A stretch of DNA of 64,000 nt from a gamma proteobacterium symbiont of Stewartia floridana (GTDB lineage Bacteria; Pseudomonadota; Gammaproteobacteria; Chromatiales; Chromatiaceae): positions 62,001 through 126,000 of the forward strand of contig NAUB01000021.1 in NCBI GenBank assembly GCA_003676145.1, given 5' to 3'. Shown here in pieces: positions 25,152 through 33,973 of this stretch. A program made the translations under genes and the position numbers. Each line of letters begins with the position of its first letter. Positions within the stretch are counted from its first letter, which is position 1. The notes under the pieces are model-generated. The model was not told the origin of the DNA. It did no database searches and was given only the letters and a program-made list of their open reading frames with translations.

Positions 25152-26477
25152 GCCTTTCTTCTCTCTGGGAATACCGAAACGCTGACGTCTCTCCCACAGG
25201 GCTTTACGGCTGATGCCCAGTTTTTTCGCCAGTTCCGTCTCTGTCATATGATCCTGGTTATCCAGCACGAAGTGTCTGAAGTACTCTTCAAGCGAGAGGT
25301 TATCGTTTACGTTTTCAAGTTTATGCTGACCACTGGTGATGTGATGATCGATTGCCAGCAGTTCCGGAGTGATACTCTCACCTTCACAGAGAATCACGGC
25401 TCTTTCGATGGTGTTGGCCAGTTCCCTGACATTACCGGGCCAGTGGTAGCGTCGAATCGCTTCCAGTGCACTGCGGCTCATGTTCAAGGCGGGACGATTC
25501 AGCTGGTTGCAGGATTTGCTCAACAGATATTTAGCCAGCGCCTTGATGTCGTTGCCCCGTTCACGAAGAGGCGGCAGGGTCATCTCCACCACCCGCAGGC
25601 GAAAATAGAGATCGCTGCGAAAACTCTGCTGCTGCACGAGTTTTCTGACATCCTGATGGGTGGCGGCAATGATGCGTATGTCCGAACTGTTCTGGTCACC
25701 CTCCTGGCGGGGTGCGTATTCGTCTCCCTGCAGTACCCTTAACAGTCTGGCCTGAGCGGCCATCGATAATTCACCAACCTGATCCATGAAGAGGGTGCCG
25801 CCCTGGGCTTTTGCCAACAGGCCACCGCGTCCGTTGTGTCGCTCGTCCTGCTGACCGAACAGCTCCGCCTCCACCTGATGTTCCGGCAAAGCGGCACAGT
25901 TGAATACCACAAACGGTGATTGGCTGCGGTGGCTGCGTTCGTGCAGTGCCCGGGCAACCAGCTCTTTGCCGGTTCCCGATTCACCGAGAATCAATACCGT
26001 GGCGTCGGTTGGTGCCACTTTATCGATGCGACGGAAGACATCGACCATCGCCGAGCACTCTCCGATCATGCCACGAACCGGATAGCTCTTCTCCACTTCC
26101 GATTTGAGTACTTCCTGTTGCCGAAGCTGGCGGTCTTGTTTTATCACCCGCTCGACCACCATCAACAGCTCATCGTGATCGAAAGGCTTGGCGATATAGT
26201 CGATGGCGCCCAGCTTCATGGCATCCACCGCTGAGCGGATACTGGCGTAACTGGTCATGATCAATACCGGCGTGGGTGTGGCGATATCGATGATTTCGGT
26301 ACCGGGTGCACCCGGTAAGCGGACATCGCTGATGATCAGGTCAAAATTCTTCAGTGGCAGTTGTCTGGCTTCCTCCACCGATCCGGCTTCGACCACCACA
26401 TAGTCGTTGCGTTCCAGCAAGCGTTTCACGGCCCGACGGATGACGGATTCATCTTCAACAATCAATATTTGGTTCAT
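25140..26477 (-). CDS. NtrC-like response regulator lacking the sigma-54 GAFTGA motif
   Basis: 445 residues: receiver (about 1-120, phospho-acceptor in LIISDVRLPG), AAA+ domain (about 135-370) and Fis-type helix-turn-helix (about 395-440, TELAKKLGISRKALWERRQR). Walker A (GESGTGKE) is intact. Where sigma-54 activators have ELFGHxxGAFTGA, this protein reads ELFGQQDERHNGRGG, so the sigma-54 contact loop is missing. Walker B is GGTLFMDQVGEL, with Q in place of the catalytic E. It should not activate sigma-54 promoters and probably acts like TyrR- or HupR-type proteins on sigma-70 promoters. It lies 18 bases after the SSS-type kinase gene, its evident partner. Its likely targets are the symporter and perhaps acs. 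Confidence 0.9.
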   Translation of the reverse strand: MNQILIVEDESVIRRAVKRLLERNDYVVVEAGSVEEARQLPLKNFDLIISDVRLPGAPGTEIIDIATPTPVLIMTSYASIRSAVDAMKLGAIDYIAKPFDHDELLMVVERVIKQDRQLRQQEVLKSEVEKSYPVRGMIGECSAMVDVFRRIDKVAPTDATVLILGESGTGKELVARALHERSHRSQSPFVVFNCAALPEHQVEAELFGQQDERHNGRGGLLAKAQGGTLFMDQVGELSMAAQARLLRVLQGDEYAPRQEGDQNSSDIRIIAATHQDVRKLVQQQSFRSDLYFRLRVVEMTLPPLRERGNDIKALAKYLLSKSCNQLNRPALNMSRSALEAIRRYHWPGNVRELANTIERAVILCEGESITPELLAIDHHITSGQHKLENVNDNLSLEEYFRHFVLDNQDHMTETELAKKLGISRKALWERRQRFGIPREKKGKKN

Positions 26478-26495
26478 GGGATTATCCGAGCAATG

Positions 26496-29444
26496 CTATA
26501 CCACTTTGTCATGAAAGGTTCTGGGCAGGTCCATAATCACCCGGGTACCCTCTCCCTGGTCTGAATCGATGGTGATTGCACCTTTATGATCAGAGACGAT
26601 TTTATAGGCGATTGCCAATCCGAGACCGGTTCCTTCTCCTGGTGCCTTGGTGGTGAAAAAGGGCTCGAACAGATAACCCAGGTTCTCCTCGGATATGCCT
26701 TCACCCTGATCGACGACCTGCAGTCTGATCAGGTCTCCGATCTCATCGGCTTTGATCTCCACCGATGATCCCGGGGTGGAGGCGTGACAGGCATTGGTCA
26801 GCAGGTTGACCAACACCTGGGAGATCGCCTGCCGGTCCCCCTCGATCGACCACGCTGAGTCGCAGTTGTTGATAAAACGGATCTGGCGGCCGTCATGGGT
26901 GAGTTTGACCAGCCTGATCGCCTCCTCGACAACATCGTGCACAATGAAGCTCTGTGTGTCCGCACCAAGCCCACCGCTGCGACTGAAGTTCATCAGGGTT
27001 TTGACGATGTCGGTGATTCGCTGGGTTTGGTTGAGAATCTCGTTGATACTCTCCTTGATCAACTCGGGATCATCTTCATGGCGTAGGTTTTGTGCCAATG
27101 AAGCGATGCCGGTTACCGGATTGCCGATCTCATGTGCCACACCGGCGGCCAGACGGCCGATGGAGGCGAGTCGTTCACTGTGTGCCAGCTCCGCTTCCAG
27201 GGTCTCCAGGTCGGTCAGATCCTCCATCAGCATGACCTGGCTGGTGCGAGCCTCTTCCACCGGATGGTCCATTGGCAGCGGTGCCGGGATGGCGGCCTTA
27301 TGCAGATTGAACCAGCGGCTCTTATTGCCATGGGTCACTTCCAGGTGGTGAATATGTTCGTCCGCCGCTGAAGCAAAACCACCCAGCAGATGACCCCAGG
27401 GTTCAGGCAGACGGTGCAGCGAGACACCGATTGCATCGCGGGCATTCACGCCAGTCATCACCTCCATCGCCAGATTCCAGATGGTAACCGTCCGCAACCT
27501 GTCGATGGTGCAGACCCCAAGCGGAAGATCGAGCAGGATCTGCCTGTGATAGCGGCGCAGGTTATCCAGATCCGCACTCAGACCGCGAAGCCGGGTGCGG
27601 GAGTGCTCCAGTTGATCCTCGATGAAGCGCATCGAATCCGCCAGTGCGGTTTGGGTATGGATATCGAGCTGCAAGCGGCGGTTGATGATCATGTGGGCCA
27701 GCTGAGGCCCCAGCAGTCCGGAGAGGTTTCGTTCGATTCGCTCGCGCAAGCGCCGCAACTGGGAAGGGCGGGTCTCCGAGCGGGTCAGACTGAGATCGCG
27801 CAGGGCCTGTTCCACCTCCCGTTGGGCCGCTTCATGGCCCAGCATCTGGGAGAGCTGCGTGGTGAATTGGGCGGTTGAACCGGCGCTCACCATACCGCCC
27901 ATGGGCACAAGGGATTCACTGCAGCAGGCGTTGGCCGCCTCTTTCTCTCCAAGCGTCTGATTACTGACCAGAGAGCCGAAGACGAACAACAGGGTATTCA
28001 GGGCCAGCGACCAGAAGGTGGCAAACTCCCACTGGTCCATCCCCGATGCGAGTCTCAATCCGGGGATATCGAATTCGGTACGCACAAAACCGGAATTTTC
28101 CAGCAGCGGGAGAAGCAGGGTGGCAGACCAGACCGCAATGCCGGCCAGCAAACCGAGGATGAAACCCAACCGGGTAGCCCGGCGCCAGTAGAGTAGACCC
28201 ACAACACCGGGCAGGAACTGGGCGACCGCAACGAAGGAGATCAGGCCGAGTTGCACCAGGCCCTGATGTTTCTCCAGCAGGATATAAAAACCGTAACCGG
28301 CCATGATGATCAGTGCGATCAACAAGCGCCGGCCGAGTAGCAGCCAGCGGTATAGATTGACCGCCGGGTCGGGAAAATTGGTCGGCAACAGAATGTGATT
28401 CAGGGTCATCGACGAGAGGGCCAGGGTGGTGATGATCATCATCGCGCTGGCTGATGAGACCCCGCCGATGAAGGCCAGCACCGGTAACCAGCTGGGCCCC
28501 TGTTCCAGGCTGATGCCAAGGGCGAAAAAGTCCGGATGAATCGGCAGTTCAATCGCTCTTCCCGCCCAGAGAATAATCGGAATCGGCAGATTGATCAGCA
28601 GCAGAAACAGGGGGAATGCCCAGCTGGCTGTGCGCAGTGCCTTGGGCTCAAGGTTTTCGGTGAACAGCATATGAAATTGACGGGGCAACAGAAACGCCGC
28701 CGCGAATGCCAGCAATATGAGGGTGGCCCAGGGCCCCTCTCGTACCGGTGCATAGAGTTTCTCCAGAGCCTCCGGGTGGTCGGCCAGCCACTGTTCCAAG
28801 CCGCCAAAACCACCGAATACGCCAAACAGGGCGGTCGCTCCAATCACCAGCATGGCAACCAGTTTGACCATCGATTCAAAGGCGATGGCCAGCACCAGTC
28901 CCCGGTGTTTCTCGCGGCTGGTGCTGTGTCTTGCACCGAACAGGATGGCAAACAGCACCAGCGTGCTGCAGAAGATCAGAGCGAGAATTCGCGGTGCCAC
29001 GGTCTGGCTGGCAACCTGAAGTGAATCGGTGACCGCACGGATCTGCAGTGCGATGTAAGGCAGGGTGCCCAACAGCATAAACAGAGTGACCAGTATACCG
29101 GCGAGCTGAGAGCGATAACGGAAAGCGAACAGGTCCGCCAGTGAGGTAAGCTGGTACTCTCGGGTCAGGCGAAGAATTGGCTGAAACAGTATCGGGGTGA
29201 AGGCGAATGCCAGAGTCACCCCGAGATAGATGGTTAAAAACAGGTAGCCCTGAGTCTCTGCGAAACTGACGCTGCCATAGTAGGTCCAGGATGTCGCATA
29301 GACACCGAGTGACAATACATAGATGCTGGGATGTCTGATAAACCTTTCAGGAATTCTGCCACTGTCCGCGGCAAACGCGATCAGAAACAGTATTGCCAGA
29401 TAGACAACGCTGATGCCGAAGAGTAACCAGAGTTCATGGTTCAT
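26496..29444 (-). CDS. SLC5/SSS transporter-like sensor histidine kinase
   Basis: 982 residues. The first about 490 residues form a sodium:solute symporter-like domain of about 12-13 helices (YVLSLGVYATSWTYYGSVS at the start). Then come a coiled linker, a PAS domain (about 620-720), a HisKA domain with the phospho-histidine in GVAHEIGNPVTGI, and a HATPase domain (LVNLLTNACHA, DQGEGI, GTGLGLAIAYKIV). Kinases of this layout (CrbS/CbrA-like) control acetate or amino acid use. Given acs and actP nearby, acetate is a reasonable ligand here. No attached receiver domain, so phosphotransfer goes to the next gene. It overlaps a small membrane-protein gene by 11 bases. Confidence 0.92.
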   Translation of the reverse strand: MNHELWLLFGISVVYLAILFLIAFAADSGRIPERFIRHPSIYVLSLGVYATSWTYYGSVSFAETQGYLFLTIYLGVTLAFAFTPILFQPILRLTREYQLTSLADLFAFRYRSQLAGILVTLFMLLGTLPYIALQIRAVTDSLQVASQTVAPRILALIFCSTLVLFAILFGARHSTSREKHRGLVLAIAFESMVKLVAMLVIGATALFGVFGGFGGLEQWLADHPEALEKLYAPVREGPWATLILLAFAAAFLLPRQFHMLFTENLEPKALRTASWAFPLFLLLINLPIPIILWAGRAIELPIHPDFFALGISLEQGPSWLPVLAFIGGVSSASAMMIITTLALSSMTLNHILLPTNFPDPAVNLYRWLLLGRRLLIALIIMAGYGFYILLEKHQGLVQLGLISFVAVAQFLPGVVGLLYWRRATRLGFILGLLAGIAVWSATLLLPLLENSGFVRTEFDIPGLRLASGMDQWEFATFWSLALNTLLFVFGSLVSNQTLGEKEAANACCSESLVPMGGMVSAGSTAQFTTQLSQMLGHEAAQREVEQALRDLSLTRSETRPSQLRRLRERIERNLSGLLGPQLAHMIINRRLQLDIHTQTALADSMRFIEDQLEHSRTRLRGLSADLDNLRRYHRQILLDLPLGVCTIDRLRTVTIWNLAMEVMTGVNARDAIGVSLHRLPEPWGHLLGGFASAADEHIHHLEVTHGNKSRWFNLHKAAIPAPLPMDHPVEEARTSQVMLMEDLTDLETLEAELAHSERLASIGRLAAGVAHEIGNPVTGIASLAQNLRHEDDPELIKESINEILNQTQRITDIVKTLMNFSRSGGLGADTQSFIVHDVVEEAIRLVKLTHDGRQIRFINNCDSAWSIEGDRQAISQVLVNLLTNACHASTPGSSVEIKADEIGDLIRLQVVDQGEGISEENLGYLFEPFFTTKAPGEGTGLGLAIAYKIVSDHKGAITIDSDQGEGTRVIMDLPRTFHDKVV

Positions 29445-29625
29445 GGCGTCGACGGTTTACCCAGGCAATAAAGAAGATGACAGCCAACCAGAGCAGGTAG
29501 GGCAGATACCAGTGACTCCCAGGAGAGGTCCACCACATCATCACTGGCGTGGAGAAGAGCAATATGATCAGCAGAACCAGCGCCAGGGTTCTGTCAATCT
29601 GTCGGTCCGGGGGCGTATCAGGCAT
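29434..29625 (-). CDS. Small membrane protein overlapping the SSS-type kinase gene
   Basis: 63 residues with two hydrophobic segments (about 13-31 and 39-55) and a basic tail (NRRRHEP). Its last 11 bases overlap the start of the kinase gene, so translation is coupled. Its position resembles the DUF4212 subunit before actP, suggesting a small partner for the transporter-like sensor domain. That parallel is inference, and the protein family was not recognised. Confidence 0.75.
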   Translation of the reverse strand: MPDTPPDRQIDRTLALVLLIILLFSTPVMMWWTSPGSHWYLPYLLWLAVIFFIAWVNRRRHEP

Positions 29626-29638
29626 TAGGGAAGCCTAG

Positions 29639-29663
29639 CAGTTGTTACTTAAGGTAACAACTG
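29639..29663 (-). promoter_or_regulatory. Palindromic site upstream of the kinase-regulator operon
   Basis: CAGTTGTTAC (29639-29648) and GTAACAACTG (29654-29663) are perfect inverted arms around TTAAG. The centre GTTACTTAAGGTAAC resembles the site at 22879-22893 upstream of the symporter operon. It lies 14 bases before the first start codon of the operon, a position suited to autoregulation, or it may form a hairpin. Confidence 0.55.
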
Positions 29664-29710
29664 TCATCTGCCGGGGAGAGGCGTCTTGAGGTTATTCAGG
29701 CAGAGCCAGA

Positions 29711-29734
29711 GGGACGCCCCATTCAAGGCGTCCC
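29711..29734 (-). terminator. Hairpin after cheV
   Basis: GGGACGCC (29711-29718) and GGCGTCCC (29727-29734) form a perfect 8-bp stem 10 bases past the cheV stop codon. No T-run on the reverse strand. Confidence 0.5.
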
Positions 29735-29743
29735 CCGTTTTGA

Positions 29744-30706
29744 CTATTTTTGGCCGTTGATGTTATCGACCATTTCGTGGAGTTTTGCGGAGAGCTCATT
29801 GGGTTCAAATTTGGGCACATAGGCATCTGCACCAACCCCTTTACCCAAGGCCATATTGGCATCGGCGGAGAGCGAGGAGTGCATGATGATCGGTATGTCG
29901 CTGAAGCGGGCATCCTCTTTGATCTTCTTGGTCAGGACGTAACCGTCCATCTCTGGCATCTCAACATCGGTAAGGATGATCTGCACAAAGTCGCTCGGTC
30001 TGTGATCCGTGGCACTGGCTCGTTCGGCAATCTCCTTGAGCTTATTCCAGGCTTCCGCGCCATTTGAGGTGCTGATGTATTTCATGCCCATATGATCGAG
30101 AGTACGCATGATCTGATCCCGGGCCACGGCTGAATCATCGGCAAACAGCAGGGTGACATCGCTGTCCTCAACCTGTTTGATGCCGTCGAAGATATCCGAG
30201 CCCTGACCAAATCCTGAGGTTTGGCTCAGTACCATCTCCACATCCATGATCATGACCAGACGACTATCCTTGAGCTCTGTCACTGCGGTAACCAGGCCGC
30301 CATGTTGCTGGGCCATCATCGGCGGGGGAACTTTTACATCCTCCCAGGCGAGACGTTCGATGGTATCCACGGCATGCACCAGAAAGCCCTGAACATTTTT
30401 GTTGTATTCAGTGACGATCAGAATGCCTGGCTTCTCTTCAGTCTGTATGCCGCAGAAGTCTGGCAGGTTGATGACCGGAATCATATTACCGCGCAAACTG
30501 ACCATGCCTTCCACCGATGCCGGCATGTCAGGTGCGTGGGTAATCTCCGGCACGAGCATCACTTCACGCACCTTGAATACATTCACACCGTAGGTCTCTT
30601 CACGACCTGTTCTGACATCCTTTCCAAGGCTGAAAAGGAGAACCTCTAAACGATTGGTACCGGCAAGGCGTGTGCGGTCGTCTACAGATTTAATAAAATT
30701 GGACAT
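29744..30706 (-). CDS. cheV: Chemotaxis coupling protein CheV (CheW-receiver)
   Basis: 320 residues. An N-terminal CheW-like domain (about 18-165: YGVNVFKVREVM, GMVSLRGNMIPVINLP) couples receptors to CheA. The C-terminal receiver (about 180-315) has LLFADDSAVARDQI, the phospho-acceptor in IILTDVEMPEMDGY, and the conserved KF near 295. Phosphorylation is thought to tune receptor-kinase coupling. No other che genes lie adjacent. An Aer-like receptor gene is 6 kb away and motY 3 kb away, so motility genes are scattered. Confidence 0.93.
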   Translation of the reverse strand: MSNFIKSVDDRTRLAGTNRLEVLLFSLGKDVRTGREETYGVNVFKVREVMLVPEITHAPDMPASVEGMVSLRGNMIPVINLPDFCGIQTEEKPGILIVTEYNKNVQGFLVHAVDTIERLAWEDVKVPPPMMAQQHGGLVTAVTELKDSRLVMIMDVEMVLSQTSGFGQGSDIFDGIKQVEDSDVTLLFADDSAVARDQIMRTLDHMGMKYISTSNGAEAWNKLKEIAERASATDHRPSDFVQIILTDVEMPEMDGYVLTKKIKEDARFSDIPIIMHSSLSADANMALGKGVGADAYVPKFEPNELSAKLHEMVDNINGQK

Positions 30707-31075
30707 TTTTAGTTACTCAGAATTTTGTCGCATTTCAGGATTGTGGGTAATTTGAGCACGACATAATGACTCTTCCCGACTGATGTTTGTAGCGGTCGAT
30801 TTGGCCAAAGCTTTAGTCGCAGCCGCTTCCTCAGGCCAATCCTGGCAAGCCGACAGTTGTCTCTGCATGAGAGAATCTCAATTTCTAATCCAAGCGGTTG
30901 GGGAATTCTTATGATTTCGGTTAATAACTGAAGATAAATTACTGGAAAAAGGCTATATTTTACCCCAAGATCAGCGAATTCAGCGGTTTTGCCGGTTTCA
31001 GATCAAATTACTTCGATGATTCCAGGGCCTGGCCCGATAGCAAAGCGGCAATCAGCTAAATAGAGGAGAATACGT
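30707..31075. other. Intergenic region between cheV and the channel operon
   Basis: About 370 bases between divergent genes. No gene or strong hairpin was seen. It must hold promoters for both directions. Confidence 0.4.
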
Positions 31076-31459
31076 GTGAATCCGGAAAAGGTACTGTTTG
31101 GTTTTTTTATTGTACTTGCCCTGACCCTCAATTTCGGTTTTTTTGTCGGCGAACTGGACAATCCGGACCATCATCATGTCTATGAGCTGTTTGCTGTGGT
31201 CGTGGTAAACCTGGTTGCCACCGTTCTCAAGTTCGGTGATCGCACCCAGATGGGTGCGGTGCTGCTGGCCACCAGTCTGGTTGCGCTGTTACAGCTTTTT
31301 GCCGCGGCTTTGGTGTGGACTGTCGCTGTGCATGTCACTGAATCCGGACTGACCACCGTCACCATGGCCAGCATCGTTTCCCTCTCCGGTGGCGCAATGC
31401 TGGCGAATGTGGTTTCCGTGGTTCTTCTGATCATCGAAACGGTGATGTTACGTCGCTGA
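31076..31459 (+). CDS. Small four-helix membrane protein (DUF6394-like)
   Basis: 127 residues starting at GTG with GAGGAG 7 bases upstream. Four hydrophobic segments (about 5-25, 36-55, 60-85, 100-123) leave almost no soluble part. A polar N-terminal loop carries DNPDHHHVYE. It resembles small membrane proteins of unknown function encoded before RCK-type potassium channels, and here too the channel gene follows 12 bases later. It may be an accessory channel subunit. Confidence 0.72.
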   Translation: MNPEKVLFGFFIVLALTLNFGFFVGELDNPDHHHVYELFAVVVVNLVATVLKFGDRTQMGAVLLATSLVALLQLFAAALVWTVAVHVTESGLTTVTMASIVSLSGGAMLANVVSVVLLIIETVMLRR

Positions 31460-31471
31460 CGCCGGCAAACG

Positions 31472-33175
31472 ATGAACAACATCATCTTTCTGATCTTTCG
31501 GCGCATGCGGGCGCCACTACTGACCCTGATACTGGCTTATTCGGTGGCGATGCTTGGTCTGGTTCTGATACCCGGCCGGGATGGTGATGGCAATGTCTAC
31601 TACATGGATTTTCTGCACGCCTTCTATTTTGTCAGCTATATGTCCAGCACCATCGGATTTGGCGAATTGCCCCATCCTTTCACTGCAGCTCAGCGCCTGT
31701 GGGTCAGTCTGTCGATCTTTTTCACGGTGGTCGTCTGGCTCTATTCCATCGGTACCGTATTGGCGCTGCTCAAGGATGAAACCTTCCAGAGGGCTTTAAC
31801 AGAACGAAGATTTGCAAGAAAAATCAGTAAATTGAGGGAGTCTTTTTATCTGGTTGCTGGTTATGGGCAAACCGGGGAGGCGCTGGTCAAGGCGTTAACC
31901 GATCGCACTCAACATGCGGTGGTGATCGATATTCTGCAGGAGAGAGTGAATCTGCTGCAGCTGGAGAACCTGCGTGAGTATGTGCCCGGTTTGTGTGCGG
32001 ATGCGCGTCTGCCGGAGCATCTGCTGGAGGCTGGTTTGAAACATCCACTGTGTGAGGGTGTGGTGGCACTGACCAACTCCAATGAAACCAATCTGAAGAT
32101 CGCGATTACCGCCAAACTGCTGCATCCCGATATCGAGGTGATCTGCCGGGCCGACTCCCACGATATTGAAAAGAATATGGCCTCATTCGGTACCGACTAC
32201 ATCATCGATCCCTTCGATGCGTTCGCCCTCTATCTGGCAACGGCTATCCAGGCACCCTGTCTCAGCCTGATGCAGGACTGGCTCTCGTTGGGATTCAACG
32301 ATCTACTCAGTGATCCGATTCATCCACCCAAGAAAGGCTTATGGGTGATTTGCGGTTATGGCCGTTTTGGTAAAGCGGTATACGATAAACTGGTCAAAGA
32401 GGATCTTGAGGTGGTGGTGATCGAGGCTGAGCCCAGTCAGACCGGCACTCCGCAGACGCAACTGGTGGTCGGCAGGGGAACGGAGGCCGATACCTTGATG
32501 GAAGCAAGTATCGAGCGAGCCGTTGGGCTGGTGGCCGGTACCGACAACGATGCCAATAATCTGTCGATCATCATGACAGCCCGGGAGTTGAATCCGGATC
32601 TGTTTGTGATCCTGCGGCAGAACCGTAAATATAATGATCCGGTGATTCAGGCGGTGGGAGCCGATATGGTGATGCTGCCGAGTGATATCATCGCCAACAG
32701 AATCCGGGTGTTGCTGGGCGTCCCGATGCAGCATCAGTTCGTCAGGCTGGCGATGCACCAGGATGACGAGTGGGCCTGTCAGCTGATCAGTCGTATCTCA
32801 GCACTGGTTACCGAGCATGCCCCGGATGTCTGGGAAGTCGCTTTCACTGAACAGGATACCCATGCGGTTTGTCAGTATGTTCGGGAGGGACGCAACCTGA
32901 CTCTGGGAGAGCTGAGCACCGACCCCCGGGATCGCACCAGTCCATTAGCCTGTATTCCGCTGATGTTATTGAGGCACAACGATTTCAGTTTGCTGCCGGG
33001 GCCGGATCTGGTGGTGCAAAAAGATGACCGTTTGCTCTTCTGCGGCAGGGTGTCGGCAAAACACAGGATGGAATGGACCCTGCAAAATGAAAACGCCTTG
33101 AACTATATTCTAACGGGTGAGACCAGACCACAGGGTTGGATCTGGCGCAGACTGCAAAAAAGAGAGGTGACATGA
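31472..33175 (+). CDS. Potassium channel protein with two TrkA-N/RCK regions
   Basis: 567 residues. Two membrane helices flank a pore loop with the selectivity filter STIGFGELP (GFG variant of TVGYG). Two Rossmann TrkA-N domains follow, beginning FYLVAGYGQTGEALVKAL (about 128) and LWVICGYGRFGKAVYDKL (about 290), and a C-terminal TrkA-C-like part. It is an inner-membrane ligand- or NAD(H)-gated K+ channel. Its stop codon overlaps the start of the hemerythrin gene (ATGA), so the two are made together. The first membrane segment begins near residue 10. Confidence 0.88.
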   Translation: MNNIIFLIFRRMRAPLLTLILAYSVAMLGLVLIPGRDGDGNVYYMDFLHAFYFVSYMSSTIGFGELPHPFTAAQRLWVSLSIFFTVVVWLYSIGTVLALLKDETFQRALTERRFARKISKLRESFYLVAGYGQTGEALVKALTDRTQHAVVIDILQERVNLLQLENLREYVPGLCADARLPEHLLEAGLKHPLCEGVVALTNSNETNLKIAITAKLLHPDIEVICRADSHDIEKNMASFGTDYIIDPFDAFALYLATAIQAPCLSLMQDWLSLGFNDLLSDPIHPPKKGLWVICGYGRFGKAVYDKLVKEDLEVVVIEAEPSQTGTPQTQLVVGRGTEADTLMEASIERAVGLVAGTDNDANNLSIIMTARELNPDLFVILRQNRKYNDPVIQAVGADMVMLPSDIIANRIRVLLGVPMQHQFVRLAMHQDDEWACQLISRISALVTEHAPDVWEVAFTEQDTHAVCQYVREGRNLTLGELSTDPRDRTSPLACIPLMLLRHNDFSLLPGPDLVVQKDDRLLFCGRVSAKHRMEWTLQNENALNYILTGETRPQGWIWRRLQKREVT

Positions 33176-33729
33176 GTCAACTACTAGAAAAACTGCATAA
33201 AGACCACATCAATCTCGCTCGTCTACTCGACCTGCTCTCTGCGGAACTGGACGCACTGGCTGCCGGTCACGAATCGAACTTCGATCTGAAGATAGAGATG
33301 TTGGATTACATCGAGCACTATGCCGAACAGTCTCATCATCCTACTGAAGATCAGATCAACGCGGTCGCCTTCAAGAAAAAATCGATGCAACCCCATGCGG
33401 CTCTCTATGAACGGATCTGTCGTGAACATGTCAGCCTGTTAGGGTTGGCCAACCGTTTCCGAACCACCCTGGAGGGGGCGATGCAGGGTGAAGTGTTGCT
33501 TCGTGATGAAGTGGAGACGCAGGGACGGGAGTTTGTCGCCTTGCAACGTCAGCATATCGATCTGGAAGAGGAGGAGGTATTCCCTCTGGTGGAGCAGGCG
33601 TTGAGTGACAAGGATTGGAAAAAACTCGAGGCAGAGATCACTCATGGCGAAGATCCGGTATTCCACCGTCAGGATTACAATCGCTTCCGCAGTCTGATCG
33701 ACTACCTGCAAGCCCATGAGGATGAGTAG
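33172..33729 (+). CDS. Hemerythrin-like HHE cation-binding protein
   Basis: 185 residues from the ATG at 33172, which overlaps the channel stop (ATGA) and has GAGAGGTGA just upstream. An in-frame ATG at 33136 would lie deep in the channel gene and is not used here. Hemerythrin ligands are visible: KDHINL, EHYAEQSHHPTE, REHVSLL and RQHIDLEEEEVFPL, forming the expected four-helix di-iron site. Members bind O2 or NO or handle iron. Coupling to a K+ channel suggests a redox or oxygen link to ion flux, which is inference. Confidence 0.88.
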   Translation: MSQLLEKLHKDHINLARLLDLLSAELDALAAGHESNFDLKIEMLDYIEHYAEQSHHPTEDQINAVAFKKKSMQPHAALYERICREHVSLLGLANRFRTTLEGAMQGEVLLRDEVETQGREFVALQRQHIDLEEEEVFPLVEQALSDKDWKKLEAEITHGEDPVFHRQDYNRFRSLIDYLQAHEDE

Positions 33730-33812
33730 GGTTCCGAATTGCTAACCAATCAGGGGTTTCAGCCGGATTATCCGGCATTGCTTCCATTGCAATGCCACTG
33801 GAGCAAGCCGAA

Positions 33813-33841
33813 GGGCTGATTGGATGAGTGTTGACAACTCC
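33813..33841 (+). repeat. Dispersed 29-bp element, copy C
   Basis: Begins GGGCTGATTGGATGAG and continues TGTTGACAACTCC. It keeps the ATTGGAT and GTGTT-ACA blocks of copy A but has a decayed right end. Intergenic, between the hemerythrin gene and motY. Confidence 0.5.
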
Positions 33842-33973
33842 TGATCGATCAGCACGACTGCAGCCGTTGCGGCTTTCCACGGTAAAGGATCAATGCAGGC
33901 TGGCCGATAGGTTATTCAAATAGCGGATTATATTGATCGGCGGTTTTCTATCCATTTCTAGGTTGGTCGGGCG

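Noticed and set aside
33136-33171. Earlier in-frame start for the hemerythrin gene
   Set aside because: Lies inside the channel gene without a binding site; the ATG at 33172 has a good one and a classic ATGA overlap.
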